This document shows, in pieces, positions 30,610 through 41,981 of a DNA stretch of 64,000 nt. The position numbers and the translations under genes were made by a program. Source of the DNA: Triplophysa rosa (taxonomy: Eukaryota > Chordata > Actinopteri > Cypriniformes > Nemacheilidae); assembly GCF_024868665.1 (NCBI RefSeq), contig NC_079907.1, positions 18,743,000-18,806,999 of the forward strand, given 5' to 3'. How positions within the stretch are numbered: position 1 is the stretch's first letter; every line of letters starts with the position of its first letter. The notes under the pieces were generated by a model. The model worked only from the letters and a program-made list of their open reading frames with translations. It had not been told where the DNA came from and did no database searches.

Positions 30610-30904
30610 GGATTCAAACCCACGACCTCAAAGACTCAAAGCCACCAGCCCACCGCGTTATGCCACTAAGCCGCACACTCAGTTGCTGTCAGGAGCTTGT
30701 AGAAGCACAGAGCCAAAGCAGCACAGAACACCATGAGTAAAGCAAAGCAGAAAAAAAAACACGCTTGGGAAACAAATAGGTGAGACTGAGATAAAATTGG
30801 TGACTTCATCCACAAGTACAACAAAAGCCCTAGGAAGGATTCAAACCCACAACTTCTGAGACGCCAGGCTTGCAGTTCAAAAAACCTCACCACAGAGCTT
30901 GTAC
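30610..30904 (-). repeat. tRNA-like modules, two further copies
   Basis: 30610-30682 and 30837-30904 repeat the module type of 26973-27871. On the minus strand the first reads GCGGCTTAGTGGCATAACGC and GGTTTGAATCC, a good A-box and B-box pair; the second ends GGGTTTGAATCC. Their spacing of about 227 bases fits the array period, so the two groups were probably one array. Confidence 0.6.
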
Positions 30905-31882
30905 AAAGTGTCAGAGATCCTGAGGAGATGTGTGAGAGCTGCAAGTAGCGAAGATGCTGATACGAGTTTTAGAACAGAAATAAAAGAAATACTACGTATT
31001 TGAGAAACAGAGGCATAGGTGGGATTCAAGGGAATGGACTCAAGAAGACCATTTTGCATAGTAGTGCACAAAACGAATTAGAGGCAGTGTTCCATACACT
31101 TTCCCACTGTACGGCTTCATCTTACAGTGAGAGGTTTGGAGGGTTGTCCACCATAATTCTTTCAATATCAATTAATCATACTTAATGAACTAGTTCAATT
31201 CACAGCCATTGTTAAATAAAGTTTCCAGAATCCAGGGCTGTCGGAGAGATTTCTTCTGTGATATTTTACACAGACATTTTATGCCTGGATAAAAAAAAAA
31301 CACGGCTAAAAGCTTCTTTAATGGCCCAGGGCAAGAGCACTGCTGTTCAAGACGTATCAGAATATTGAACACTTGCTGATTTGGTAAAAAATATGTATCG
31401 TCATTCTGGGCACTCAGGGAACCGGCGGGCTCGTGTCTTCATTTGACCATTCTGCAGCAACAATAAAAATTCACTTTTCACTGCGTTCATCACAGAAGGG
31501 AACACAGCTACAATTTTTTATGGCCCAACCATTACTTTCGAGGGAGGGAGGAGTTGGAGAAAACTGATGCGCATCACAAGAAGAACTGTAACTGTAAAAT
31601 CAACTAAATCTGTGGTTGGTTCTGCTTTAATAGATGTTCTCCGGGCGGAGCCTGTTTGATAGTCATATGAATATTTCATCCTTGGAAGCTGTGGAATTAT
31701 GTAAATAGTCTCTCTGGGCACAGGTCAGAAAAATGAAATGGATAAGAAATGGTGGAAGAACTCCCTCTTCTTGTCAACATACTTTGACCTTTCTTCTCTC
31801 ACCCGGGGTTCTTTATATTGATTTTACCAGATCACCCCAGATTATCATCCCTCCTGGTTTCTTTGTCTTCAGTCCTCAATAT
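30905..31882. other. No recognisable gene
   Basis: Short frames only. The first 120 bases still look like array spacer (AACAGAAATAAAAGAAATAC, AGAAACAGAGG). The rest shows nothing I can support. Confidence 0.4.
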
Positions 31883-31888
31883 TGATCT

Positions 31889-34110
31889 GGGGTCTCATTT
31901 ATAAAACTATGCATAGGATCCTTACTAAAAGTATACGTGCTCTTGAAAGTCAAAAATAGCGTATGCCAAAAAATATTCAGACCTGTAAGGACTATTTGCT
32001 TTATAAATCACAGATCATCTGGAAGTGTGCGTCCGTGAATCATCCTCATACCCCGCCCTGTACACGCCCCTTTTTAACCATAAATAGTCAAAGCACCTCA
32101 TGAATGCTGATCTTTATAAGATATAGACATCCTATAAGATATAGGATGGTATATAATGATAAGACATCCATCACGCACCACCATATATGGAAGTTCATAC
32201 CATTTCCAGGTCCAACTGCTATCAGATGCCATAGGAAAATAACAAAAAGTTAAAACTGCCAAAAACCCCTGATTAGGGCTGTAGTCAAGTCCACCATTGT
32301 CGAGTCCACGACAAGTCCAAGACCAGGACTAGTCGAGACCGAGTCAAGTCCGAGTCCAAAGAGGTTCGAGTCCAAGTCAAGTCAAGTCCAAGTCTAGAGA
32401 GGTTCGAGTCCAAGTCAAGACCGAGTCCAATTGAGACCAATTGAAATCATGACTACAAGACCACATACTTAACTATTGATAATTTATGTGATGCAAGAGA
32501 CAGCATATCTTCTATTCTAAGATAATCATTTTCATTATTGTTTGTAATGATCGAAAAGCAGATAAAATAAGGTCATTTTATTTTTACTATATAGGTATAG
32601 CACTCAAGTCACAAAGCCGAAGTGTAACTGTTTATTACTTTTTTAAGGAACTTTTTTATCAGCCCTCCTAACAGCAAGGTTGTGCAGCAATGAACACTTT
32701 TGTGCGTGTGTGTGCGTGCGTGTGCGCGCCTGCCCGTGCACGTGCGTGTTCGATAGAGGAGCCGCTAGAAAGAGCAGAGGCTCCACGGCTCGTTTATAAG
32801 CATGTTTATAAGCACGTCGGTGCCCATCCTTAAATAACATGTTCATCACAAAGACAATAAAAATACGATCAATCTTATCTTTAAGCCCTACTTTCTAAAC
32901 TTTCTAAAATACTCAAATGCAATGCTAACTCTGAAACATGGCATTAACTTACCTCTCTTTGTGATACCTTTGCAGGTGTCTTACGAAATTGGATGTTGTC
33001 CCACATGTTTCACAAGAATATTGCGCTATCAATGTTTTGTTTTGAAGGAGAAAATAAAACATATATCGCTGGACTCGGACGAGACCGACTAGAACATTTG
33101 CGAGACCGACTAGAACATTTGCGAGACAAGTCTGAGTTCAAATACCAACGAGTCCAAGACAAGTCTGAGACCATAAAAAAACGTCTCGAGTCCGGTCCTA
33201 CAGCACTACCCCTGATCCCATCATTTATCTCCACAATGAAATCACAAATGTGCATACATGTGATTCACTGTGCTTTACAAATTAATAATTGTTATAATTA
33301 GTGTTAATTATTAGAATTAGCCTATTAAAGCCAAAGAAGGTCTCTGCAGCATTTACATGTTTACAGCAATTAGACTGATCATTACACCTTGGTAAAATCA
33401 CATCATTAATTAGTGGTATCCTTCACCTGAGATAACATAAATGTAAAAGACGAATGTTTTATCATTCCGGTTTTGTTATGAACTCCATTATAGTTAGGAT
33501 TGATAAGGAGGACATATATAGAGAAACGATAGTGAGAGCTTATGGCTGTATTTCCAGACTTTGACATTTGATGATATACAGTATTGACGGAAAAATTATT
33601 TTTAGTTATTTATTTACACCATGTTTTGCAGTCATCTAATGGTATTTGATGCTGTCATGTATTCCATGCAGTCGGGCCTTCTCCTTCTCATGCGCTATTG
33701 TGATGGTGAGACGGCGATGATTAAATATTTAGATTGAATATTGATTTAAGATTTGAGTTGGATTTAACATGAGGGTGCATGAAACAATTCAATATAAGCG
33801 CAAATAACACTGCAGATTTAATCACCATGATAATGTGGATCTAACGTATGATATGGAGTGAAATTGAATGTGTGAGTCATTAATACTTATAATCGTTCTT
33901 CTCACATTTAGGCTATACTTTCTGCAATCTAACTTGAGTTTACTAACTCACCATTTGTGTCGCCAATTCCCCTTGTCTCCAGAATCAGAGTTTGCTTACA
34001 GGTGCGCACATTCCCATGTTTGTTTTTAAAAGATCACAACCTTTGCGTGGAAAGTGGCATACGCACGTTTTCAGCCCCGTTTTGTGCGCAACGTTTATAA
34101 ATGAGGCCCC
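31889..34110. mobile_element. Terminal-inverted-repeat DNA element (Harbinger/ISL2EU-like?)
   Basis: The left end GGGGTCTCATTTATAAA and the right end TTTATAAATGAGGCCCC are inverted repeats of 17 bases with one mismatch. Flanking direct repeats TGATCT lie at 31883-31888 and 34111-34116. Subterminal parts also pair loosely (TGCATAGGATCC; GTGCGCAACG). No transposase is present. A hAT copy is nested at 32274-33208. The end sequence resembles fish PIF/Harbinger-type miniature elements, but a 6-base duplication is not typical, so the superfamily is left open. Confidence 0.8.
32274..33208. mobile_element. Non-autonomous hAT transposon nested in the TIR element
   Basis: The ends are TAGGGCTGTAGTCAAG and GTCCTACAGCACTA. 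A perfect 8-base target duplication, CCCCTGAT, lies at 32266-32273 and 33209-33216. The interior begins and ends with imperfect repeats of GAGTCCAAGTCAAG and GACCGACTAGAACATTTGCG, and has a TG/GC-rich stretch near 32700. No transposase. Confidence 0.93.
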
Positions 34111-34116
34111 TGATCT

Positions 34117-34453
34117 CACACATTCAGAGTGGCCTCGACCTTCCAACCTGACCAACATGTGAAGTGAAATGACACCACGCTGGATTCGACTCTGTATGAC
34201 CAATTTCAATAATAAATACAAACAGATCCATCCTGTTCCCATTTTAATGTGTTTGTTTCATGTAAACAAAATTTTAAATAAATACAATCAGATTCCCATA
34301 GGCCTCTACACGGTGTGAGCTGATCTGTGAATTTGTGTTGCCAAGTCTGTGTTTTCCTGTGCAATTATGCTACTTTGAAACTCTTGCTGTGGGATGTTTT
34401 ATCTTATGTTGATTTTATTTATGAAAGTCAAGTTCTGTTATTTGGAATAGGGA
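34117..34453. other. No recognisable gene
   Basis: Spacer between the TIR element and a solo LTR. No feature seen. Confidence 0.4.
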
Positions 34454-34458
34454 CATCA

Positions 34459-35026
34459 TGTCACGGTTGGCAGGAAAGAACCCAAGCTCAGGCAGGCAGT
34501 GACGGGGTTAACAAAAAACAATACTTTATTTATTAACAAAACACAAAACAACACACCCTCGATGGGGAAAACAGAACAGCGATAATACAAAACAAAAGAC
34601 ATCCCACGAGGGGGCAAAACAAAAGCAAGAACAGCAAACAAACCAAACTAAAGAACACTAAAACAACTTACTAACAAAACCGGATCACAGACAGGACAAG
34701 GCAAGACGATGGCAAGAAGCAGCACATAACATACGTATACACAACGCATACAGATACATAATACAAGAGCACAGGACAAAGAAACAAGAGGGTATATATA
34801 GGGAAGACAAACGAGGGATAACGACATGGGGCAGGTGTGGGAAATCAAACACTTAGGGAAGGACAACGAGGAAACGAGATGGCGGGAACAGAGACGAGAC
34901 ACTGGAAAAACACATGAGAGGTAAAAACATAAACATCTCATGGCCTTCCCACATAAAACCCAAGGACTCTGCCCCGATCCCACCACACGACTAGAATTTC
35001 ATAAACAAGACGGTGGGACCGTGACA
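34459..35026 (-). mobile_element. Solo LTR of the TGTCA...TGACA family
   Basis: It runs from TGTCACGGTTGGCAGG at 34459 to GGGACCGTGACA at 35026, with a perfect 5-base target duplication, CATCA, at 34454-34458 and 35027-35031. The minus-strand start (TGTCACGGTCCCACCGTC) is nearly identical to the LTRs at 2521 and 5141, so it belongs to the same subfamily as the gag-only element. The length of 568 bases matches the longer LTR form. Confidence 0.92.
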
Positions 35027-35031
35027 CATCA

Positions 35032-37557
35032 GGCTAGTTTAAATTAGCTATTAGATTTTGTTACGTTGATCTGGCAACCCTGCCAAGAACACTCAAGAAC
35101 AAGCCAACTAGATGTTTGCAACCGTAGTTATTATCAAAGCAAGTAGATGTACAGCATTTTGTCATTATGGCAAACAGTGAGTGACGTCAGTGGACTGTTC
35201 CAAAATGACGGACGTGTCTACCTGTTGAAAATGCTTGAACAACCTACTCATATATACAGCAGCAGAAAAAAATTAAGAATCCGTTTCAAATTTGTTTTCA
35301 GTTTTCTTCTATTTATAGGTATGTGTTTATATAAAAGGGAAGTTTTTCTTATCATTCTGTGAACTACTAACAATATTTCTCCCAAATTTCAAATAAAAAT
35401 ATTGTTTCTATTTGCAGAAAATCAAAACTGGAGAAACAGGTGAAAATAACAGAAAAGATTCTCTATATTTTTTCAGATCTCAAATACTGCAAAGAAAACA
35501 AGTTCAGATTCCCTTTTAATCAATACTACAGTCATATTTCTACATATATTAAGGGAAAGTTCAAAAATTACTTTTGAATGTGATATTTTGGATTTTTAGG
35601 ACAGTCTTCTTGTGTTTTGTCATTCTGTCAGTCTTTCACATTGCTGTTGGATGACTTTATGTCATTCCTGAGGTTTGATTTTGTTTAAATTCAACAGACA
35701 CTGGACTGAAATGACGATGTGATATGGTCTCTTAAGTTTTTCCACGACTGTATCTACAGTATGATTCAACCAATCAGTGATGTGAAATGTATTGCTTTTC
35801 TGAAAGCTCTAAACACATACAACATGCAGACACGCAACAATGCTGACACTTCAGATTCTCATTTGCCCTCATAATCTTTAGTTACAATCTGAAAATGCAC
35901 TTCCTTCCTGTAATGACTATCCATCTTAAATTACGTATGTTAGATGGCTTGGGCAGAGCATCCGTTAACTCCTCTCCTTTAACTGTCAGTCTGCTGCCAG
36001 TTCCATTTCAAAATCCAGTACCTCAGAGATGACATATTTTTGTAGGCTAACCCGAAAGTAAGCGCTGTGCTGGTTCTCTCGACCGAAAGCCTCTGCAATT
36101 TTTCCAATAGATATTTGGAAGATCGCAAAAAATAAGCTCTGTGATGAACAAAGGTTTATGATGTTGCCCATGTTTCATTATTTGTGAGCTTTATATGTGC
36201 AATGACGTCTAACGTCCCTGCCAAAGGAAGTAGTCACTTTCAGCAACTTGTTAGTAACCGCTGTTTTTAAGACACAAATAGGTTTAAAATATCACAAGTG
36301 GGTTATAACTGGTGAGTTTTATGTCATAGAACAAAACGTGAAAATATTTAGAGGTTTTGTTTACCACAGACCTTATTTCGTGCGATTTGCCCAAAACCCA
36401 TAAAAAAAAACATAGACTTTGGAGCAATGGAACCGGAAGTCCTAAAATGTTAACTCGCTTCTGGGTTCTATTAGCCTCCCTATTCAATGGCTGTTTTTAT
36501 ACATCCAATCAAATCACAGAGAAAGACAAAAACCACACTCATTATTTTTTTCATTAGAAATTCCATTTAACTCGGAAATGCGTCAAAATACAGAAGTAAA
36601 AACGATTGCAACTTCCGGTTAAAGAGGACTGTAAATGCGACCGAACTACAGGACCCATTCAACAAATTGTTTATTTAATAAAATGAACATACAACAAATT
36701 TGAACATAAATTAAATAAAATATAAATAGTTATATCATTAGAGACTAGCCAAATACAAACCGGAAGTTAATTGGGGGTCAGGCACGCACTAATCCAAAGA
36801 AACAGTCTATAATAATAGCACTGTAGCACACATCCCTCTACTGTAATCAAGAAAATGAGAGGATTCAGCCATGTCTGCAGAAACACCCACTGAGCCGGGT
36901 GGTGGTGAGGAGTGAAGCTCTGTCGTGATTCTTCACATGCTGTCAACATTACTGGTTTCAGCTGGATCAAGCTCATACAAGCACAACAATACTCAAAATC
37001 TTCATAAAATCCAACATCTCAGCCGTTTCAAACTTGACCATACAATATAACAGCTGTAAAACGGTCTCTTTTAAACACTCAAGCAGACATAGAGTAGAGG
37101 TTTCAGGTGTATGGTAAACATCACAACAGCTTTGTTTCGTCTGGTTTTATTGTTTTCTGTATATGGTACATTATTGTCACTGCTTGTGTGTCCTGTTTAT
37201 GACTATTGAATTTCTGTTTTCACTGCATGCTCCATCTGCATTTCGATGGCAGTAATACACAACCCACATGATTTTGTCCTCTTTTCATTTTGGTTTCCAA
37301 CTGTTTCCAATAATATTTGTTGATATGATGATATTCAGGTGGAATAAAATCACTACCGATATACTCTGAACATTTCAACAAGTGTAAACAGCATATTGAC
37401 ACCGTCGATGGGTAAGACATTTACATGATTATTTGTGCGTGTGTACTATTACTGTAGGCTTGGAAAGTATTAGAGTAAAAAATGAATATATACCAACTGT
37501 GTTTCTATAACTACTGTAGAGAGCAAAAGTCTGTTGGTTAATGTAGGAAGATAACAG
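35032..37557. other. No gene; one diverged dispersed repeat
   Basis: About 35250-35760 (GCAGAAAAAAATTAAGAATC, TTATAGGTATGTGTTTATAT, CAAATAAAAATATTGTTTC) is a diverged copy of a very common fish repeat, recognised by memory and not classified with certainty. From 36350 to 36770 the sequence carries CCGGAAGT motifs in both orientations. No coding region is supportable. Confidence 0.4.
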
Positions 37558-37622
37558 TGTCATGGTTCTGCCTCTCTTGTCATGTCTTTCTTGGTCTTAT
37601 GGCAGAACCATGGCAGAACCTC
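37558..37622 (+). repeat. Broken LTR start (plus strand)
   Basis: TGTCATGGTTCTGCCTCTC matches the beginning of the LTR at 49471 (TGTCACGGCTCTGCTTCC) and continues in parallel for about 65 bases (TTTCTTGGTCTTATGGCAGAAC). It stops exactly where a minus-strand LTR begins at 37623. It is the start of a plus-strand LTR cut by insertion or rearrangement. Confidence 0.7.
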
Positions 37623-39540
37623 TGTCACGATTGCGAGGTGGAAGAACCCAAATGCAGGCAGCCAGAGGTGAAGGGGTTGAACAAAAGACTTTTAATAACA
37701 ATAAAACAAAACAAAACAACCATGAGGGGGTAACAACGACAGGACTAAAAATAAAAAAACAACAACCAAAAGACTACCCAAGACAGCAGGATAAAATAAC
37801 TAAACTTAAACACGACACAACGTCTTCCAAACACGGAGAGGTAAATAACAAAATTCAGTCCACGGACGAGCACAAGGTACAGGTACACAGTACATACATG
37901 GAGTACATAGAACGCAAGAGCACAGGACAATGAAACATGAGGGCATTATATGGGGCTAGACAAACGAGGGATAATGACACAGGGCAGGTGAAGAACATGA
38001 GACACGGCAGGGAAGCAATACAGGAAACGAGAGGGGCGGGGCAAATGACAAGACATGAGAAAGCACATGAGCTGTAAAAAGGTAAACAACTCATGGCTTT
38101 CTCACATAAAACCTAAGGGCTTCGTCCCGGTCCTGCCACACGACTAGAAACTCAGAAACAAGAGCGCAGGACCGTGACAGAGCCCCCCCCTTAATGAACA
38201 CCACCAGGTGTTCACCAAGGGGTTGACAAACAAGACCTGACAGACTGGGTGACAGACACGATCCAAATACATATAGACAACATAACCAACGGTAAACAAG
38301 ACAAAATGACAACGGGGCTGGGGTGAGACAACAAAAACAACAGACATGGGAGGGGGGTGGGGACAGACAAGGGTTCAAAGGGGGCAGTCCAAAGGAGCTG
38401 GGGGGAATGGCCCTAGTCCCCGATTGCGCTTGAGGGCGTGGAGTTCTGGGGGACTTAGGGGAGGAAGTCCTGGGGGGAACCGCCGACTGGAATGTTGACG
38501 GGACTAGGCTGGGCGCCGGTTGGAAGGCCGGCCACACAAGGCTGGGGACCGGCTGGAAGGCCGGCTGGAAGGCTGGCTGCTGCACCAGCTGGGACGCCGG
38601 CTGCTGTACCGGCTGGGAAGGACAGGACACCGGAATGGACTCCGGCTGCACCGGACTGGATACCGGTTGCACCGGACTGGACACAGGACTGGGTGCCGGC
38701 TGCACCGGACTGGACACAGGACTGGGCACCGGCTGCACCGGACTGGACACCGGCTGCACCGGACTGGACACCGGCTGCACCGGACTGGATGCTGGCTGCA
38801 CCGGACTGGAAGGCCGGCTGGATCACCGGCTGGACAGGACTGGACACCGGCTGCACCGGACTGGACACAGGACTGGACACCAGACTAGACACCGGCTGCA
38901 CCGGACTGGATGCGCGCTGCACCAGACGGGCTGGATCCCGTGCCCCCCTCCGTTGCCGCTTCTTCTTCAGCCGAGTCGGCTGGAGGAAGGATGTGAAGGG
39001 CACGGCTGGCTCGGGGTTGGAGGCCTCCGACGAGGACCCCCAAGACTCTCGTCTCCCCCGCTTGCCACCGAGGCTAACTGGAGGCGAGGCTGCAGGGGTT
39101 GAGGCGGACGGTGTGGCGGTGTCTATAACCCCGATCTGCAGGGCACGATCCTCCAGGATCGCGGCCAGCGGAGATGGGTAGATGGGTTGGGTTGAGACCC
39201 TGGACTCCGATCGGGACGTGGCGTAACGCCACACGACGTCAAAGTCCAGAGGTCTCAACGACCTCATCTCCGCCCTTGAAAGAGGGTCCCTGAGACCGGC
39301 GTTAAAGATCACCGCCAGCTCCGCCTCCCCGTAGACTGCCTCCTCTGCGGCATCCAGGAACCTGTCTACATAGTCCCCCAGGTCTGTGTTCCCCTGGCGA
39401 ATACCGCAGAGGAGGAGAGCCTGGTGGGACCGCATAGTGTCCATCGCTGCCTGCTGGGTTCAGTTCTGGCTCTTGTGTTCAGTCACGATTGCGAGGTGGA
39501 AGAACCCAAATGCAGGCAGCCAGAGGTGAAGGGGTTAACC
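37623..39540 (-). mobile_element. Gag-only LTR retrotransposon, second copy, 5' LTR truncated
   Basis: On the minus strand the 3' LTR occupies 38179-37623 and is preceded by the polypurine tract (AAGGGGGGGGCT, 38194-38183). The internal region carries one gag-like ORF. At the upstream end only about 55 bases of the 5' LTR remain (39482-39540) before the sequence flips into an inverted plus-strand LTR end. No TSD can be read because of this rearrangement. Confidence 0.8.
38455..39444 (-). CDS. Gag-like protein with SPVQPV repeat tail (open)
   Basis: An open frame of 329 codons starts at MDTMRSHQALLLCG. Residues 1-80 form a capsid-like region (GIRQGNTDLGDYVDRFLDAA, VIFNAGLRDPLSRAEM) parallel to the gag of the copy at 3092. 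Then come a serine and proline linker (GGKRGRRESW), the basic motif KKKRQRRGAR at about residue 165, SSPVQPVSS-type repeats, and a tail rich in alanine and glycine. The tail appears to have switched frame relative to the sister copy (AAGVQSGAAG repeats are the repeat DNA read in another frame); a shift near 38800 lets the SSPVQPV frame continue at 38801-38091. It is the best preserved gag of this family here. No enzyme domain. Confidence 0.6.
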   Translation of the reverse strand: MDTMRSHQALLLCGIRQGNTDLGDYVDRFLDAAEEAVYGEAELAVIFNAGLRDPLSRAEMRSLRPLDFDVVWRYATSRSESRVSTQPIYPSPLAAILEDRALQIGVIDTATPSASTPAASPPVSLGGKRGRRESWGSSSEASNPEPAVPFTSFLQPTRLKKKRQRRGARDPARLVQRASSPVQPVSSLVSSPVSSPVQPVSSPVQPVIQPAFQSGAASIQSGAAGVQSGAAGVQSGAAGAQSCVQSGAAGTQSCVQSGATGIQSGAAGVHSGVLSFPAGTAAGVPAGAAASLPAGLPAGPQPCVAGLPTGAQPSPVNIPVGGSPQDFLP

Positions 39541-40185
39541 CCTTATTTGCTGCCTGCGCTTGGGTTCATCCTCACAATTCACGACAGAATGAACCGACCA
39601 CAACCGAACCCAGCAGTCAGCAGTATGGACAGTTGCCTGTGAGCCTGCGAGGCTCGTTTATTGTTCGGGCTTCACCAGGGGGATCGGGGGGTACGGGAAT
39701 TTGCCCGCACCTTCCTGGATGCGGCGGCAGAGACTGGGTTCGGTGAGAAGGAACTTACTGTAATTTTCAACGGCTGTCTCAATGAACCCCTCAAGCCCAG
39801 CGAGATGAGGATGCTGAGGTGTAATTTGGTGACATGGTCAGGTACGTGGTCAACCGGGACGAACCTTGGCCCACTGTTCCATCTTGGGTATCCTCTCCGC
39901 TGGCTACCGTCCCGGAAGACCTTGTCCTGGCAACCGTGACCGTGGGGGACTCAGCTCCTCCATCCTCAAGCTCTGCCGCCCCATCCACCTCAAGCTCCGC
40001 CAATCCAGATCCTTCTACCAGCCTCCGTGGAAAGCGGGGGAGGAAAGCATCTTGGGGAACATCGTCGTCTTTTGTTCATAGTGTTTGTTCCCCCATTGTG
40101 GGTTTTTGTTTTAATATTTAATAAACCTTTTGTGTTAACCCTTTATTTGCTGCCTGCGGTTGGGTTCTTCCTAACAATTTCACAA
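39482..40185 (+). mobile_element. Inverted, internally deleted gag-only element fragment
   Basis: From the palindromic junction at about 39531 (GGGGTTAACCCC) a plus-strand LTR end (CTGCCTGCGCTTGGGTTC...CACGACA) leads into a gag start (39589 on): RLLFGLRQ-type block frameshifted near 39660, then MFGLHQGDRGVREFARTF, GEKELTVIFNGCLNEPLKPS, and after another shift YVVNRDEPWPTVPSW. At about 40070 the gag jumps directly to an LTR tail (AATATTTAATAAACC, TTAACCCTTTATTTGCTGCC), ending near 40180. The whole repeat array and LTR start are deleted. Confidence 0.72.
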
Positions 40186-40601
40186 CTATGTCAAGAACCA
40201 CATCACTGATCATTTTGTATGTGCATTGATAAAGCAATCTACGGTTTAAAGATTATGCTTTTGTTAAATATGTGTCACAGCTGTTTTAGTCTACTTCTGA
40301 AAAGTATTTAGCTATAAGAAATTCAAAAGACAGTAAAGAAATCAAGTATTAGAAACATGAAGCACATCTGCTGTATCACGCTGGTTTCAAACAGCACCAT
40401 AAACACAGATGAAATGAAATGCATTTGAAGTCTAATGATCTGAGAGCTGTTGTGAATACATGAGAAGCTGCTGTGAATCATTTTATTAGTCTATGCACTG
40501 CTTCCCCGAGGTCATGATTATAATTTATTTCAAAACAAAACCCTTGTAAAATTATTTTACATCAGAGTTCATGAACTTTCAGACAAGCAACATAATACTA
40601 C
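40186..40601. other. No recognisable gene
   Basis: AT-rich spacer. No feature supported. Confidence 0.4.
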
Positions 40602-41981
40602 ATGGGCCATTCTACAAACTGCTGTCCCACATAAAAAAAAACATATTTAAGAAGCATTCAAGTATTCAAATCTTAGTTGTTTACTAAGATCCATCTATTA
40701 TCTATTGAAACCCAAAATAATATTTATAATTTCAGTAAGCTTAATATATATAAATCATAATTTACTGGGTACTTTCAATTGGGAGATTTGGGTGTCCCGA
40801 ACCCAAACCCCTAAATTTCAATTTATAAAAATTATATTACATTTTTTTTGCGTTTTTTCCATTGTTTAAAAAAAAATTGATGTTCAAAAAACATTTATTT
40901 TATATTTTAGTTTTAAATGATTCAACTTTATGTAAAAAATGTGTCCCGGATTTTCATGTCATTACCGAAACAGTGCATGTTTTAATCCATTGGGTGAGAC
41001 AGATTTTAGCCACACCCCTACATTTTTTATCAAGAGTCATTACTGTGTCCCTCTCTCTAATAAGCTACATGGTGAGCAGATCTGTCACATCTTATTGAAG
41101 TAAATGTGTTCAAAAGTTTGAAAATCTGTGTGTAACTAAAAAAAGTCACTACCAAACTTTTTTGGACTTTATTCCGTAAAATTTAGTTTTTTTGTGTGTA
41201 CATCTGTTCAGTGTTTGCTAACCATGTGCTGATTAGCATCTTTGAGCTAGGCTCAAAAGTATTCAAAAATTGTCACTACCGAAACAGTCACGACCGAAAC
41301 GTATCACTAGGTATCATTGTTTCGGTAGTGAGAAAAAGGAACATTTAATCCTTAATTTGGGGAAATAAACAAAACTCTGTACAGTTATACAAATCATTAG
41401 TATTTTAGTAGTGATATAGTATGTGAGATGTAGGTTTTCTACTATATATTTACTTTCAGATGTGTGTCTGCTATATGTGCTGGCTGCATATTTACAACAT
41501 AGTTATTTGTATCAACATAAAATGTTGAAAATCTGATTCAGCTGTGCAAATTAAATATTGTGATCACTACTAAAACATTACAATCACTACTGAAAATGTG
41601 TGTATCACGACCGAAACATGGGATGTTTTGTCAAAAATGAAGTATAATAAATGATCAACTAACATGTTATGATAGTGTTTGGTTCAATGAATATACACTG
41701 AAAAAAATTATAAACGCAACACTTTTGTTTTTGCCCTCATTTTTCATGAGCTGAACTCCAAGATCTAAGACTTTTTCTATGCACAAAAAAGGCCTATTTC
41801 GTTCAAATATTGTTCACAAATCTGTCTAAATCTGTGTTAGTAAGCACTTCTCCTTTGCTGAGATAATCCATCCACCTCACAGGTGTGGCATATCAAGATG
41901 CTGATTAGACAGCATGATTATTGCACAGGTGTGCCTTAGGCTGGCCACCATCTAAAATGTGCAGTTTTATCACACAGCATA

